Shown: piece after piece, positions 11,958 to 23,641 of the stretch
Layout: each line of letters starts with the position of its first letter
Position numbering within the stretch: position 1 is the stretch's first letter
Assembly (NCBI RefSeq): GCF_033115175.1
Contig: NC_084834.1
Location: 87,776,462 to 87,840,461 of the forward strand
DNA length: 64,000 bases
Reading direction: 5' to 3'
Origin: Lepus europaeus
Taxonomy: Eukaryota; Chordata; Mammalia; Lagomorpha; Leporidae
Made by a program: the position numbers and the translations under genes
The notes under the pieces: model-generated
What the model saw: the letters and a program-made list of their open reading frames with translations, nothing else
Told to the model about the DNA's origin: nothing
The model's database searches: none

Positions 11958-12218
11958 TGAGTCCATCTGCTGGTTCAATTCCCACAAGGTTGCAATTGCC
12001 AGGGCTGGGTCAGATCAAAGCCAAGAGTCAGGAGCTTCATCTTGGTTTCCCATGTGGGTGGCAGGGCCCAAATATTTGGACCATCTTCTGCTGCTTTTCC
12101 CTGGCCATAAACAGGGAGCTGGATCTGAAGTGGAGCAGTCGAGATTAACTGGTGCCCATACAGGATGTTGGTATCCCAGGCCATGTGTTTACTTACTATG
12201 ACTCAGCGCTGGTCCCAG
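11861..12218 (-). repeat. C-type SINE carrying an (AT)n expansion
   Basis: Inverted copy with a 14-bp exact duplication TTGTATACAATTTT at 11847-11860 and 12219-12232. The usual GA block is partly replaced by about 20 AT units at 11904-11944. Confidence 0.93.
11904..11944. repeat. (AT)n microsatellite
   Basis: Uninterrupted alternating AT of about 41 bases inside the SINE at 11861-12218; likely length-polymorphic. Confidence 0.9.
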
Positions 12219-12482
12219 TTGTATACAATTTTAACTTGTTTATGTGTCACATATTTGTTAAACCATTTTCTACCATGGTATTTAACACACCCAAGTATAT
12301 TCTACATATAATTTATTGGCTATGTTCAGAACTCTAATGAAAGGTAAATTTATATATAGGACTCAGGAGGAAAATGATAATGTGAAGACACAATAGTATT
12401 GTCCAGGGATTGACAACTTATTTTGTAAAGGACCAGATAGTGAGTTCTATGAATTAGCTTATTGGTCATCAGATTATTTTAC

Positions 12483-12702
12483 TTTTTAAAGATTTATTTA
12501 TTTGCTTGAAAGGTAGAGTGATAGAGAGGGTGGGATTGAGAGACAGGGAGAGACACTTTCTATCTGCTAGTGCACACTCCAGATAGCCGCAATGGCTGGG
12601 ATCTCCCATGTGGCTGGCAGTGGCCCACTGCTTTCCCAGGCAGAGAGCTGGACAAGAAACAGAGGAGCTGAGACTCAAATATGGGATGCTGCTCTCGTCA
12701 CA
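12483..12702 (-). repeat. C-type SINE, internally deleted
   Basis: Starts TTTTTAAAGATTTATTTATTTGC, reaches AATGGCTGGG, then jumps to ATCTCCCATGTGGCTGGCAG, losing the central GAAGCCAGGAGC block. Confidence 0.85.
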
Positions 12703-13060
12703 TTATTGAGGACATAAATATGTATGAGTACTTCAAAATTATACAATAAATTTGGATCTGGAGACTAGATCAAACTTGTGTTTCTAAAAATTTGAGCCAG
12801 GAGTTATCTTTATAATATCGTATGTTTAAATAAACATGTAAATATCTATTCTTTGTTTATTGAACAGCCAGTGGCTTGTGTAGCATTTTTAAGCAGCACA
12901 CTCACCTAAGTGACTGTGCTCTACTCCATGGTTTTTCAGTTTTTTTCAGAGTAATCAATTAATCTTATATGCTAATTTTAATAAAAAGAATCTACATTTT
13001 CCTTTGTTTTAAAAATGTGTGCAGTTATTTTTTTCATACTTAGAGTTAAAACTCCATGCT

Positions 13061-13388
13061 CGGCCGGCACCGTGGCTTAACAGGCTAATCCTCTGCCTTG
13101 CAGCACCGGCACACCGGGTTCTAGTCCCAGTTGGGGCGCTGGATTCTGTCCCGGTTGCCCCTCTTCCAGGCCCGCTCTCTGCTGTGGCCCGGGAAGGCAG
13201 TGGAGGATGGCCCAAGTGCTTGGGCCCTGCACCCACATGGGAGACCAGGAGAGGCACCTGGCTCCTGGCTTCGGATCAGCGTGATGCGCCAGCTGCAGTG
13301 GCCATTGGAGGGTGAACCAACGGCAAAAAGGAAGACCTTTCTCTCTTTCTCTCTGTCTCTCTCTCTCTCTCTCACTATCTACTCTGCC

Positions 13389-13437
<49 letters not shown>
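13061..13437 (+). repeat. C-type SINE with A45 tail
   Basis: CGGCCGGCACCGTGGCTTAACAGG head, GACAGG-type subfamily body, (CT)n and a pure A run at 13392-13436. AACTCCATGCT at 13050-13060 recurs exactly at 13786-13796, after the next SINE, and in diverged form at about 13435-13447. Confidence 0.93.
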
Positions 13438-13438
<1 letters not shown>

Positions 13439-13448
13439 CTCTGTGCTC

Positions 13449-13785
13449 TTTTTTAAAGATTTATTTATTCATTTGAAAGTCAGAGTTACACAGTTACACA
13501 GAGAGAGGAGAGGTAGAGAAAGAGAGGTCCTCCATCCGATGGGTCACTCCTCAACTGGCCGCAATGGCCGGAGCTGCACCAATCTGAAGCCAGAAGCCAG
13601 GAGCTTCTTCCAGGTCTCCCACATGGGCGCAGGGGCCCAAGAGCTTGAGCCATCTTCTACTGCTTTCCCAGGCCATAGCAGAGAGCTGGATCAAAAGTGA
13701 AGCAGCAGAGCCTTGAACTGGCGCCCATGTGGGATGCTGGCACTTCAGGCAGGGCGTTAACCTGCTGTGCCACAGCACTGGCCCC
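13449..13785 (-). repeat. C-type SINE
   Basis: Inverted copy (TTTTTTAAAGATTTATTTATTC to CACAGCACTGGCCCC) placed directly after the A45 tail of the preceding SINE; both elements lie between exact AACTCCATGCT copies. Confidence 0.92.
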
Positions 13786-13798
13786 AACTCCATGCTCT

Positions 13799-14390
13799 TC
13801 TTTAAAAAGGTTTTATTTACTTACTTGAAAGGCACAGTTATGGGGGGCGGTTCAGGATATAGAGAGATATCTTCTATCCCCAGATGGCCACAACCAGGAG
13901 CTGTGAATGCTATTAGGGTCTCCCATGTGGGTGCCAGGGGTCCAAGCACTTGGGCCATTTTCTGTTGCTTTATCAGGTACATTATCGGGCAGCTGGATCA
14001 GAAGTAGATCAGCTGGGATTAGAACCAGTGTGGGGCCAGCACTGTGGCATAGCAGGTGAAGCCACCATCTGCTGTGCCAACATCCCATATGGGCGCTGGT
14101 TTGAATCCTGGCTACTCTTCTGGTCCAGCTCCCTGCTAACAGGCTGGGAAAAGCAGCAGAAGATGGCTCAAATCCTTGGGCCCCTGCACCCATGTGGGAG
14201 ACCTGGAATAAGCCCCCTGGCTCCTGGCTTTGGCCTGGCCCAGCCCTGGCCATTGTGGGGCTGCTCACTCTCTCTCTTCCTATCTCTTTCTCTTTAATTC
14301 TGCCTTTCAAATAAATAAATGTAAATCTTAAAAAAAACAAAAAGAGAGAACCAGTACCCATACAGTGCTCAGTGCATCACAACACCAACC
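13799..14390 (-). repeat. C-type SINE split by another SINE
   Basis: Two parts, 13799-14029 and 14356-14390, join across the insert at 14030-14346 to make one inverted copy (AGAACCAGT / ACCCATACAGTGCTCAGTGC). Confidence 0.85.
14030..14346 (+). repeat. C-type SINE nested in a C-type SINE
   Basis: Complete + copy (GGGGCCAGCACTGTGGC to AATAAATGTAAATC) with AGAACCAGT duplicated at 14021-14029 and 14347-14355, both inside the host SINE. Confidence 0.92.
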
Positions 14391-14403
14391 CCAACTTTGT
14401 GCA

Positions 14404-14896
14404 CTGAAACGGTATTTTTATACTTTGCGTTTCTGTGTGGGCGCAGACTGATGAGGTCTTTGCTAATTATATACTGAAGTGATCTTCTGTATATAAAGAG
14501 AATTGGAAATGAAAAAAAAAAAAACAACCTGGTGTTAAAATGGAAATGGCATAGAAAATTAATTAATTTGAAAAAAAAATTCTGTAGGATCTCTGTCTTT
14601 AATGTGCTGTACATTGCTATTTAATGCTATAATTAGTAATCCAATGGTAGTTTTTTCACTTGATGTTGCTATATGGGCAAAAAGTTGAAATCTTTACCTA
14701 ATATATACTAAACTGATCTTCTGTATACAAAGAGAATTGAAAATGAATCTTTACATGAATGGAAGGGGAAAGGGAGCGGGAAAGGGGAGGGTAGCGGGCG
14801 GGAGGGAAGTTATGGGAGGGGGGAAGCCATTGTAACCCATAAGCTATACTTTGGAAATTTATATTCATTAAATAAAAGTTTAATAAAAAAAAAAAA
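14404..14896 (+). mobile_element. Rabbit L1 3' end with internal duplication
   Basis: Ends with a GGGA-rich polypurine run (14760-14825), AAGCCATTGTAACCC, ATTCATTAAATAAAAG and an A tail. The segment TGATCTTCTGTATA(T/C)AAAG occurs twice (about 14470-14490 and 14715-14735), so about 230 bp of 3'-UTR sequence is duplicated. AACTTTGTGCA at 14393-14403 recurs at 15256-15266, beyond the adjoining SINE. Confidence 0.88.
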
Positions 14897-15255
14897 AGAT
14901 GTATTTATTTTACTTGAAAGTCAGAGTTACACAGAGAGAAGAGAGGCGGAGAGGCAGAGAGAGAGAGAGAGAGAGAGAAAGAGTGAGAGAGAGAGAGAGA
15001 GAGAGAGGTCTTCCATATGATGGTTTACTCCCCAGTTGGCAACAATGGCTGGAGCCAGGAGCCAGGAGCTTCCTCCGGGTCACACACGCGGGTGCAGGAG
15101 CCCAAGGACTTTCTTGGGCCATCTTCCACTGCTTTCCCAGGCCACATAAGAGAGCTGGACAGGAAGTAGAGCAGCAGGGTCTGGAACCAGCGCCCATGTG
15201 GGATGCTGGCGCTTCAGGCCAGGGCGTTAACCCACTGAGCTACAGCACCGGCCCC
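14897..15255 (-). repeat. C-type SINE abutting the L1 tail
   Basis: Inverted copy starting GATGTATTTATTTTACTTG directly after the L1 A-run, with an expanded GA block (14958-15006) and ending CAGCACCGGCCCC. Confidence 0.93.
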
Positions 15256-15589
15256 AACTTTGTGCATTTTTAAACAAAAGGTGGATAACTATCTTAGCAT
15301 CTACATATAGGTTTAAATTCTCAGTTTTTATACCTTTATTTCTCTTATTTTTCTATTTCTTGATAGAACTACATTATTTGAGTTATAGAGTAGTTTTCAA
15401 ATAAATTTTCAATCTATTATTTTCTCCAAAAACCTTTTAATTAAAAAAGTATGAATTTCAATGAAGAAGCTAAGATTAGAGAGGCTATGAATAAAATTAG
15501 CAGTTTTAGTAATTATGTAATAATTATTTATATACAGATTTAATAATGGTCAAGATTTGAGGGGATTTTTTTTCTTTGTTTATTTTGTT

Positions 15590-15815
15590 TGTATTTGGAG
15601 GAGCGGGATTCTTGCCTTGTGAAGAGACCTAGTTTGAATGTGCTTATAGCCTATTTTATGTGTAACATTAGGCAAATGACTTAGCTATGATTTTTAATTT
15701 CCTCATGTAAAAAATGGCCATAAGACACCTATATTAAGTGGATGGTATGTGCATGAAATGAGATGAGATCTAAAAATACCTCATACATAGGAGGTGGTCA
15801 GTGAATCTTAAGGCT
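15590..15815 (+). repeat. MIR SINE
   Basis: Forward MIR order: GTAACATTAGGCAAATGACTTAGC, TTTCCTCATGTAAAAAATGG, then ATGAAATGAGATGAG. Confidence 0.7.
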
Positions 15816-16016
15816 CTGTCTCCTTCCGTCTTCTATTTCATGTTTCATGAGTTAATGAATCTCAGCTGTGTTGTATTTGTAAAGCTGCTTCAGATCTGAA
15901 GCCAAATTGTCTTCCCTCTGGGTCCCAGTGTTTTATCACTTTTTTTTTTTCCCCACTAAAAGTTGTTATTAGAAAGTGAGAAATAAGAGGATGAGGTCAA
16001 TGTTCTGTGCAAGAAT

Positions 16017-16336
16017 TTTTTTTTTTAAGATTTATTTATTTATTTGAGTTAGAGAAGGAGAGGCAGAGAGAGAGACAGAGAGAGAAGTCTTGCATCCGCT
16101 GGTTTACTCCCCAGCTGACCGCAATGGCTGGAGCTGTGCCAATACGGAGCCAGGAGCTTCTTCTGGGTCTCCCATGAGGGTTTAAGGCCGAATGACTTGG
16201 ACCATCTCCACTGCTTTCCCAGGCTTTAACAGAGAGCTGGATCAGAAGTGGAGCAGCCAGGACTCGAACTGGTCCCCATATGGGATGCCGGCACTGCAGG
16301 CAGCGGCTTAACCTGCTATACCACAGCGCCGGCCCC
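16017..16336 (-). repeat. C-type SINE close to exon 3
   Basis: Inverted copy with TGTGCAAGAAT duplicated at 16006-16016 and 16338-16348; its head end lies about 220 bp upstream of the exon 3 acceptor. Confidence 0.94.
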
Positions 16337-16557
16337 TTGTGCAAGAATCTTAATTGGAGAGAACCTCCTGTTAGCTTTGCCTTCTACTTGTTGTGGTGGT
16401 TACTGGTTTCCTCACTTTAGTTGTTTTGCACCCTGAAGCTGTCATTACATATGAGCTCTTGAAGACTGAGGATTTTAAAGTTAATTGTGTAAAAACTAGC
16501 AAATCAGTAAGATAAGGCAGTTTGAAGCTTATATTTTGAATTTGTTTGTTTTCATAG

Positions 16558-16599
16558 GTTCCAAAACCAAGGAGGGAGTTGTTCATGGTGTGACAACAG
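16558..16599 (+). CDS. SNCA: Alpha-synuclein, coding exon 3 (residues 41-54 and first base of 55)
   Basis: This 42-nt exon lies between TTTTCATAG and GTAAGC. It encodes G41-SKTKEGVVHGVTT-54 and holds the fourth KTKEGV repeat (43-48), in the part of the membrane-binding region where most human Parkinson-disease substitutions cluster. Glu46, His50 and Gly51 match the human wild type. Codon 53 is ACA, Thr; human has Ala, and A53T is a familial Parkinson mutation in people. Both flanking introns are phase 1, so skipping the exon removes 14 codons without shifting frame, which is how the known 126-residue isoform forms. It is one of the smallest coding exons and has a strong donor (CAG|GTAAGC). 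Confidence 0.96.
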
Positions 16600-17384
16600 G
16601 TAAGCTCCGGAGAGCTGGTGTCCAGGATGGGATTGGAACATAGCCTAGTAACTAGTATGGCCCCAGCATCATTTATCTAGAGTGTAATTGTGAAGAACCA
16701 CCGTGTGCATACAGGATCATCCTATGAGACCATCAGCCTTGGGCGTACTTGATGATTTATGGAGTACTTTTAAATAGGTCCTATTTATACGTAGATAAAT
16801 CATATATTTCATTGTCAAGAATGATGACTTTGAATTGACCAGCTGTGTTTAAATTGTGGTAGTTGAACATTTAAGTATTCTGCCCAATTGGCAAATTGCT
16901 AGTGTAAATAAAATGTAAAGATTTCTATTTTTCAAGGGATTAAAGTAAACTTCTCTGGAGGGCCCAATAAAATATTCTGATCTTAAACTGATTATAATGT
17001 TTTCTTAATGATTGAGAGTATGTTTTGGGAGACACTTGGGATGATCAGTAATCTGATCTTAATAAGAATTTGAATAGGTCTGTAAGAAGATTTATAATAA
17101 AGAAAGAGCAAAAATGATGAAAATGTTAGTGATGATGGTAATGAGGAGGATGAGAGTCATGGATAGCTACAGCAGAATCAAAGAAGAACCAAAATGTAAC
17201 AAATTATGAGCCCATAAACTTGTTGTCATTGAGTCTCACCTTCCAAGTACTCCATGCTCCCTGATAGCTATGGTAAAACAAGAGATATCATCAGAAATAT
17301 AATTCACACAATAAGAAGGCATTAAATATAATAATGCCTCTTAAACATATCATGTTCCTATCAGAACATAGAGTCTTAACCCAG

Positions 17385-17535
17385 TGTTGCCATTAACAGC
17401 ATAAACAGAAGTCAGATCTCCTGAGTTCAAATTCATTCTCCTTACTGGCTGTGTGATTTTCTGCCGATTCTTAAATTCTGTGTGGTTTAATTTTCTCAAT
17501 TGTAAAAGAGTAAATTAACTAGATAACTGAAAGTA
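17385..17535 (+). repeat. MIR SINE
   Basis: Forward MIR core: AGATCTCCTGAGTTCAAATTC, ACTGGCTGTGTGATTTT, TTTCTCAATTGTAAAAGAG. Confidence 0.7.
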
Positions 17536-18532
17536 CATTTTCTGTTATGTAGTTTTTACTTTTGATTGCTGTATAGTGGATCTTTCTTAACATTTTTATA
17601 GCTGGTGGAGAAATGAATTTCATGTGACTTTTGTATATGACTTTTTAAGTGAGTACTTTTGATAATGAATGATGATATAAGAAGAAACTAGCATCCCTTG
17701 CAAATGAGTCTATTAGAAGCAAATTTTGTACTTTTCATTTGCTTTGTTACAACCTTGGGACCTCCTACCAACGTGATGATATTAAGCATGGTTTTTAATA
17801 AGGACTGTCTAGCTGACAGTGGGAGACTGTGCTGCCTGAAGAGACCCAACCCAGATTAATGGTGTTTCATCATGATAGTTGAGGGAGAACCATTTACACT
17901 TAAAAACCAGATAAGCAAGTGGCAGTGTTCAGAGCCTGTGTAAAAATTCAAGTACTTAGCTAATAACACTATCTCATGGAGGAGATGAGTTACAAGGGTA
18001 ACTGTAGACATGTCACAATTTTTTAGCTTTTTCCAGAATGCTCCAATGTGTGTATAAGTGGAGAAAGGGGAAGGGGATGGTAACTGAGGCAGGTACAAGG
18101 CAACATTTTAGAAAACATTTTCTGAAGAATATCCATCCACCAGCTCATGTTTCTATAGTTTTATCTTGTTGAAAACTTTGCATTCCACATCTTCTCTTTA
18201 GCATATTGAACAATCTACAGGAAGGAAATAACACAGTTTATAAACCAGGATTTTTTAACCTTGTTTGACTGTTGAGATCTTCATTTAGTGGGGTTGAAAC
18301 AGACTTGTATTCCAGATACCTATGAGAAATGCTGCCGAGCAGCAAGGGTATGAAGATATGGGCATGAGCAGTCTTTGTGGTTGTTAAACCAGTTAACCGC
18401 CTCGACAGTGGTAAAATATCAAAAATGCTCTCATAACTAATGTAATGCAATGGAAGAAATTTGCTGCCATTAGTACAATTTCTCTCACATGTCAGATAAA
18501 TTACTTAATTTCTTGAGTAGGGTTATTTAAAT

Positions 18533-18804
18533 TCTTACTTATTTACTTTCAGCAGAGAGATGGAGAAATATGTGCACTCCTCAAATGCCCATAACTGGGA
18601 CTGAGCGAGGCTGAAGCCAGGAGCCTGGAACTCCATGTGAGTGGAAGGTTCCCATACAGTTGGGCCATTTTCCACTGCTTTCCCAGGCACATTAGCAGAG
18701 AGCCAGATCAGAAGCAGAGCAGCGGGGACTCAGAACTGGCATTCTGATATGGGATGCTGGCATTGCAGGCAGCAGTTCAATCCGCTGTGCTGTGATGTTG
18801 GCCC
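18533..18804 (-). repeat. C-type SINE, old copy
   Basis: Inverted and diverged: GCTGAAGCCAGGAGCCTGGAACTCC middle, ending GTGCTGTGATGTTGGCCC. Confidence 0.85.
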
Positions 18805-20426
18805 ATACTCTAAATTACCTGTCACTGTGAAATAACATAAAGGAACATAAAACAAGGTCCTTAATTTTGGATAAGTCAAAATAGGGTGATGGATCAGGAC
18901 AAACACACTGGTAAATGAATAATTATGTCATAGTAGAGATGGTTTTAATGATTCAGAATTGCAGGAGAAGGAACAAAGCACTTTCTGGGAGAAGATGTTT
19001 TTAACATGGAAAGTGACATTTGATCTGGGTTTTAACAAAGGAGTTGACTTAGCTGAGTCAACAGGGGTGGGATAAAGGTTTCTGGCCAGATGGAGCTGCA
19101 TGTACCAGAATGGGAAAGGGAGGGAACTTGGGGAAAACTAAATGAGATCAAAATATTATAGCATCAATTGGTTTGGAGTAGTGTCTCCCTTTGACCCTCA
19201 TTAGAAGGTCTTTTCCCTTAAAAATAATTGCCATTTGTTATATCCAAAATGTATTTGAGTGTATCTTCTTACCTTTTGTTTTATCCCTTTTTGGAGTGTT
19301 GATGGGCAGGGAAACAGTCTGAAAGGTCTCAAAGGTATAAAAAGGAGGCTCACGGGCAACAGGGAACATACTAGCAAAGTCAGTCCTATAGAAATCTTAG
19401 TACATGTGTCTATTATTGCCACCTGTATATGCTGTCATTTTATAATATGCCTAAATTATGTACCATTACAGCCACAAAGCCTCATGAGTTGCAATTACAT
19501 AACAAATACAGTTTACTGTATAGTTTGGATGCATTAAAACAATACATAAAATTTTCTATCTAAAGGATTGCCTAGATTTTGTAAAATTCATGAAGGGCAG
19601 AGAAACTATGAGTCTGTAAAAAAACCAAAATCTGTTTTTTTCTTACCGGGAGATTTATAGCAAGAAAATGTTCATTTCAAGCAAAACTTTCTGTTCATGT
19701 TCTTAAAAAAGGAAAAAATGACAACTTGAAATACATAATTCACCATTTTTAAAAGATCAACACTCCAGAAATGTTTAAAAACATAAATTTTCCAGTACAG
19801 CTTTTCACTGGCATTTAAATTGAACTTTGAATTGTAAATAGCTGTTACTCCTTCAGAGACATTAGTATGTTCAGTGGCACAACGTCACTAGGCAAACCTG
19901 AAGAATTCTGGGCAAAAGGCAGACTGAGAACAACACCTGTTGTGGGCTTGTTGGTTTGAGACTATGTGGCTGCTTCACCCTTCCCTACAGTGCCTGGATG
20001 AGAGTCCTTACTCCCCACCCTAGCTTTCATGACCCAAATACTCTACTTGAAAACAAATTGCTTTGTGCCACTGTTTAATTATTGACCCCCCAAACTGGTG
20101 GTGTAAGATTTGAAAAGGATCACATGAGTAGCATTTGGAGATGTTTCTCAGAGAGATGCTCACCAGGAGGATATAATGACGGTATAACATGAAAATGTGG
20201 CTTTATTTGCTTAACAGAGTGCCTAATGAATGAATCCCTCAAAACCCCAAATTCCTGAATGTTGGGGGGAAAAGTGGAACAGGAATGAGTTTGTGGGAGC
20301 AGAAGGAAAGAGGGCAGACATTGTGTAAACAAATAAGAGATACAGGACCGAAGGCTTCATGGCATGGATGGATGTTATAGCAGGTTGGAGAGAAACGGAT
20401 GGTTTTATTTCTGTATTGAATTATTA

Positions 20427-20731
20427 TTTTTATTTATTTATTTATTTGAGAGGTAGAGTTACAAACAGTGAGAGGAAGAGACAGAGAGAAAGGTCTTCCC
20501 TCCATTGGTTCACTCTCCAACTGGCCGCAATGGCCGGAGCTGCACTGCTTCTTCTTGGTCTCCCATGAGGGTGCAGGGGCCCAAACACTTGGGCCATCCT
20601 CCACTTATTCTCCCAGGCCATAGCAGAGAGCTGGATTGGAAGAGGAGCAGCCGGGACTAGAACTGGTGCCCATATGGGATGCCGGCGCCGCAGGCGGAGG
20701 ATTAACCCATTGCACCATGTGCTGCAGCTCC
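20427..20731 (-). repeat. C-type SINE
   Basis: Inverted copy with an exact 16-bp duplication CTGTATTGAATTATTA at 20411-20426 and 20732-20747. Confidence 0.95.
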
Positions 20732-21220
20732 CTGTATTGAATTATTAACAGCACAGAATCTTTTATACTTGGTTGCATACAACTTTTTATTTAATTGAAA
20801 TTAAAATTTTTATTTGGGCTTTCTTTATATAATTATATTGAAATAATATAGAAAACTTGATTCCACAAGCAGATACAGTTCTAGGATGTCTTCAAGAGTT
20901 TTTGATGAGAAATTAAATCTCTGGATTATAAATTTACATTATTTACATCATCTTCTTTAAATTTTTAATTGGTTTTAGAAAATATACTGAATTATTGTGT
21001 CATTTTGGTTTATGGAAATGAATTATATATTTAATAAGCCTCTTAATTTTCATATTAACTTAAAATCTAGATGCTTTGTTCCCATTAAAATTACTGACAA
21101 TCTTATAATTAAGAACCTTTCTGTTTCACGAACTGAAATTTTATAAAAGGTTCAGAATTCCTTCTTAACCATTCCTTCTGCCATTGTGCATTTTGATAGT
21201 AAGATGTATGAGCACAAAAA

Positions 21221-21542
21221 CAGTTGGAGTCTCCCTTATCTAAAAAGTTAGGTTTGGAAGTGTTTTGGATCTTGGATCTCTTTTGTTTTGGTGGGGGGAA
21301 TTATGGTATATTTGCATATACCAAATAAGATATTTTGGGAATGAGACCCAAATCTATACACATCATTTGAGTTTCATGTATACCTTATATGAATGGCCTG
21401 GAGGCTATTTTATACAGTGTTTTACATAATTTCGTACATGAAACAAAGTTTCATGGTGTGGAATTTTCCCCTTGTGTCATCATGTTAGCACTCCAAATGT
21501 TTCAGATTTTGGAGAATTTTGAGATTAGGGATGCTCAACCTG
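21221..21542. mobile_element. Pogo/Tigger-like MITE (DNA transposon remnant)
   Basis: 322 bp with terminal inverted repeats: the left end CAGTTGGAGTCTCCCTTATC pairs with the right end GATTAGGGATGCTCAACCTG read in reverse. TA follows the right end. The TTTTGGA motif recurs near both ends, as in non-autonomous Tigger/mariner relatives. No transposase frame. Confidence 0.6.
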
Positions 21543-21888
21543 TAAGTAGAATGTGTCATGTTGCTTAGCAATCTGGTGAAAATGAACTTGCTGATTGAGA
21601 TAGAAGAATCGGCCCTGAAATTGAAATAAAGAAATAAATTTCTTGCTGAGTCTGATTCCACTATATCTGACTTTGGAAGTGCTACTTTCTGCAACTTTCC
21701 TTAAAATAAGTCAAACCCAAGCTGCTTGTGATCATTAAACAGGAGGCACCTTCTAAAGTCTGTGTGATTATAACAGGATGTCGGTGAAGATGCAGATTTT
21801 GGGTAATCCCTCTCACTTAGAAATCTTGGTAGCTACTATTTCCTGTGATCCTTCAATTGCCTAATGCCTGTGTAAATACAGGCTGAAT

Positions 21889-22234
21889 TGGGGCTTGTGC
21901 CATGGCTCACTTGGTTAATACCCCGCCTGTGGCACCAGCATTCCAGATGGGTGCCGGGTTCTAGTCCTGGTTGCTCCTCTTCCAGTCCAGCTCTCTACTG
22001 TGGCCCGGGAGGGCAGTGGAGGATGGCCCAGGTGCTTGGGCCTCTGCACCCGCATGGGAGACCAGGAAGAAGCACCTGGCTCCTGGCTCCTGGCTTCGGA
22101 TCGGTGCAGTGGCCATTTAGGGGGTGAACCAATGGAAGGAAGACCTTTCTCTCTGTTTCTCTCCCTCACTGTCTAACTCTATCTGTCAAAACAAACAAAC
22201 AAACAAACAAACCTTAAAAAAAAAAAAAAAGAAA
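21889..22234 (+). repeat. C-type SINE just upstream of SNCA exon 4
   Basis: Complete + copy with an AAAC-repeat/A-rich tail (22187-22237) and an exact 15-bp duplication AAATACAGGCTGAAT at 21874-21888 and 22235-22249. The duplication ends 89 bp before the exon 4 acceptor. Confidence 0.96.
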
Positions 22235-22265
22235 AAATACAGGCTGAATGGAAGTTGACTGCTAG

Positions 22266-22505
<240 letters not shown>

Positions 22506-23149
22506 TAGTTATACTATCGCAAGATCATGGCTCATTTTCAAATGAGGCAAAACTCAGAAACAAGATGGTTGCCGTGGGGGAGTACTGCCTGGTTCTCCTC
22601 ATAAAAAAGTACTTCCTTTATATGGAGCTTGTATTTATCGTATGAACACCGAGAAATGCCGTGCGAATTGTACAATCATCATGACTGTTTCAGTTTCTGG
22701 AAGAGCGCTAATGAAATGAACGATGTGGTAAATGCCAAAAGGAACAATGACATTTCACAAAGAATGAATGCTTTATGTTAACTGTGAATCTTGGAATGTC
22801 TCTTTGTTGGAAACACAAATCATTTGTGGCTAATCTCTAAAGTTCCAACATAAAAATCCTTTACTCATATCTGGTACTTGATTTCTTTATGACATCACCT
22901 GTTAAATGGCATATTCGCATATTACATAGCAGTTCATACAAATATATGTTTGTGAGAACAGAGACTCAAAATGCATACTACCAGAAACCAGTTTTGAGGT
23001 GATTGTTAAATTCTCAGAAGAATTGTAACTTTGCATTTAACAAATAGAGGACTCTAGTAAGATTATAAACCTTCTGTTTTAAACATGGAAGTAATAGAAT
23101 ATGAGGTGTTGTGTGGAAGATGACATTTTATAAATTTCATGGCCACAGG

Positions 23150-23600
23150 AGGAGGAGGATTTTTGTTTCCACTCTGCCACAATGACCTCCTTGCTAGCCC
23201 TTGAACAAGTTAGCCCTGCCTCTCTGCCTTCTCTCCTCTCTCTGCCTGTAAGTTCATTCCCAAGGCAGCAGAAGTCCCTGACTCTCCTCAGGTCTTCCCT
23301 AAATGTCACCTTCTGGGGAGAGCTGCCCTGACCTGCTTAAAATTGGAGCCATTCTCCTCTCCTTTTGTATTCCCAATCTGTGTACTTCTCTCCCCCCAAT
23401 GTAGTTATCACCTTTAAAAATAATAAATAATTTGCTTATTGTTTATGGGTGTTGTTAATTTTATGTTTTTCCCTTCTTGAATGCAAGCATCGGGGTGGGG
23501 GGTGTATGTATTTTGTTTATTGGTATTTTACAGTATCAGCTCTGGTAGAGCTCCCAGTGGATGCAATATATTCAGTGAACATTTATTAGGTTAAGAAGGG
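23150..23600 (+). repeat. L2 LINE 3' end
   Basis: AAATGTCACCTTCTGGGGAGAG, GCCCTGACC, TAGTTATCACCTTTAAAAAT, AATTTGCTTATTG, then TTGAATGCAAGC follow the order of the mammalian L2 3' region, ending near AGTGAACATTTATTAGG. Confidence 0.7.
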
Positions 23601-23621
23601 AAGAGAGGAAGGAAATAAGTA

Positions 23622-23641
23622 GAATGACTTTTTTTTTTTTA
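23622..23641. repeat. Short T-tract
   Basis: About eleven T residues end near 23640 in otherwise unremarkable AT-rich DNA. Confidence 0.5.

Noticed and set aside
13131-13700. A 189-codon + strand frame with a poly-lysine run
   Set aside because: It is the translation of one C-SINE, its A45 tail and the start of the next SINE.
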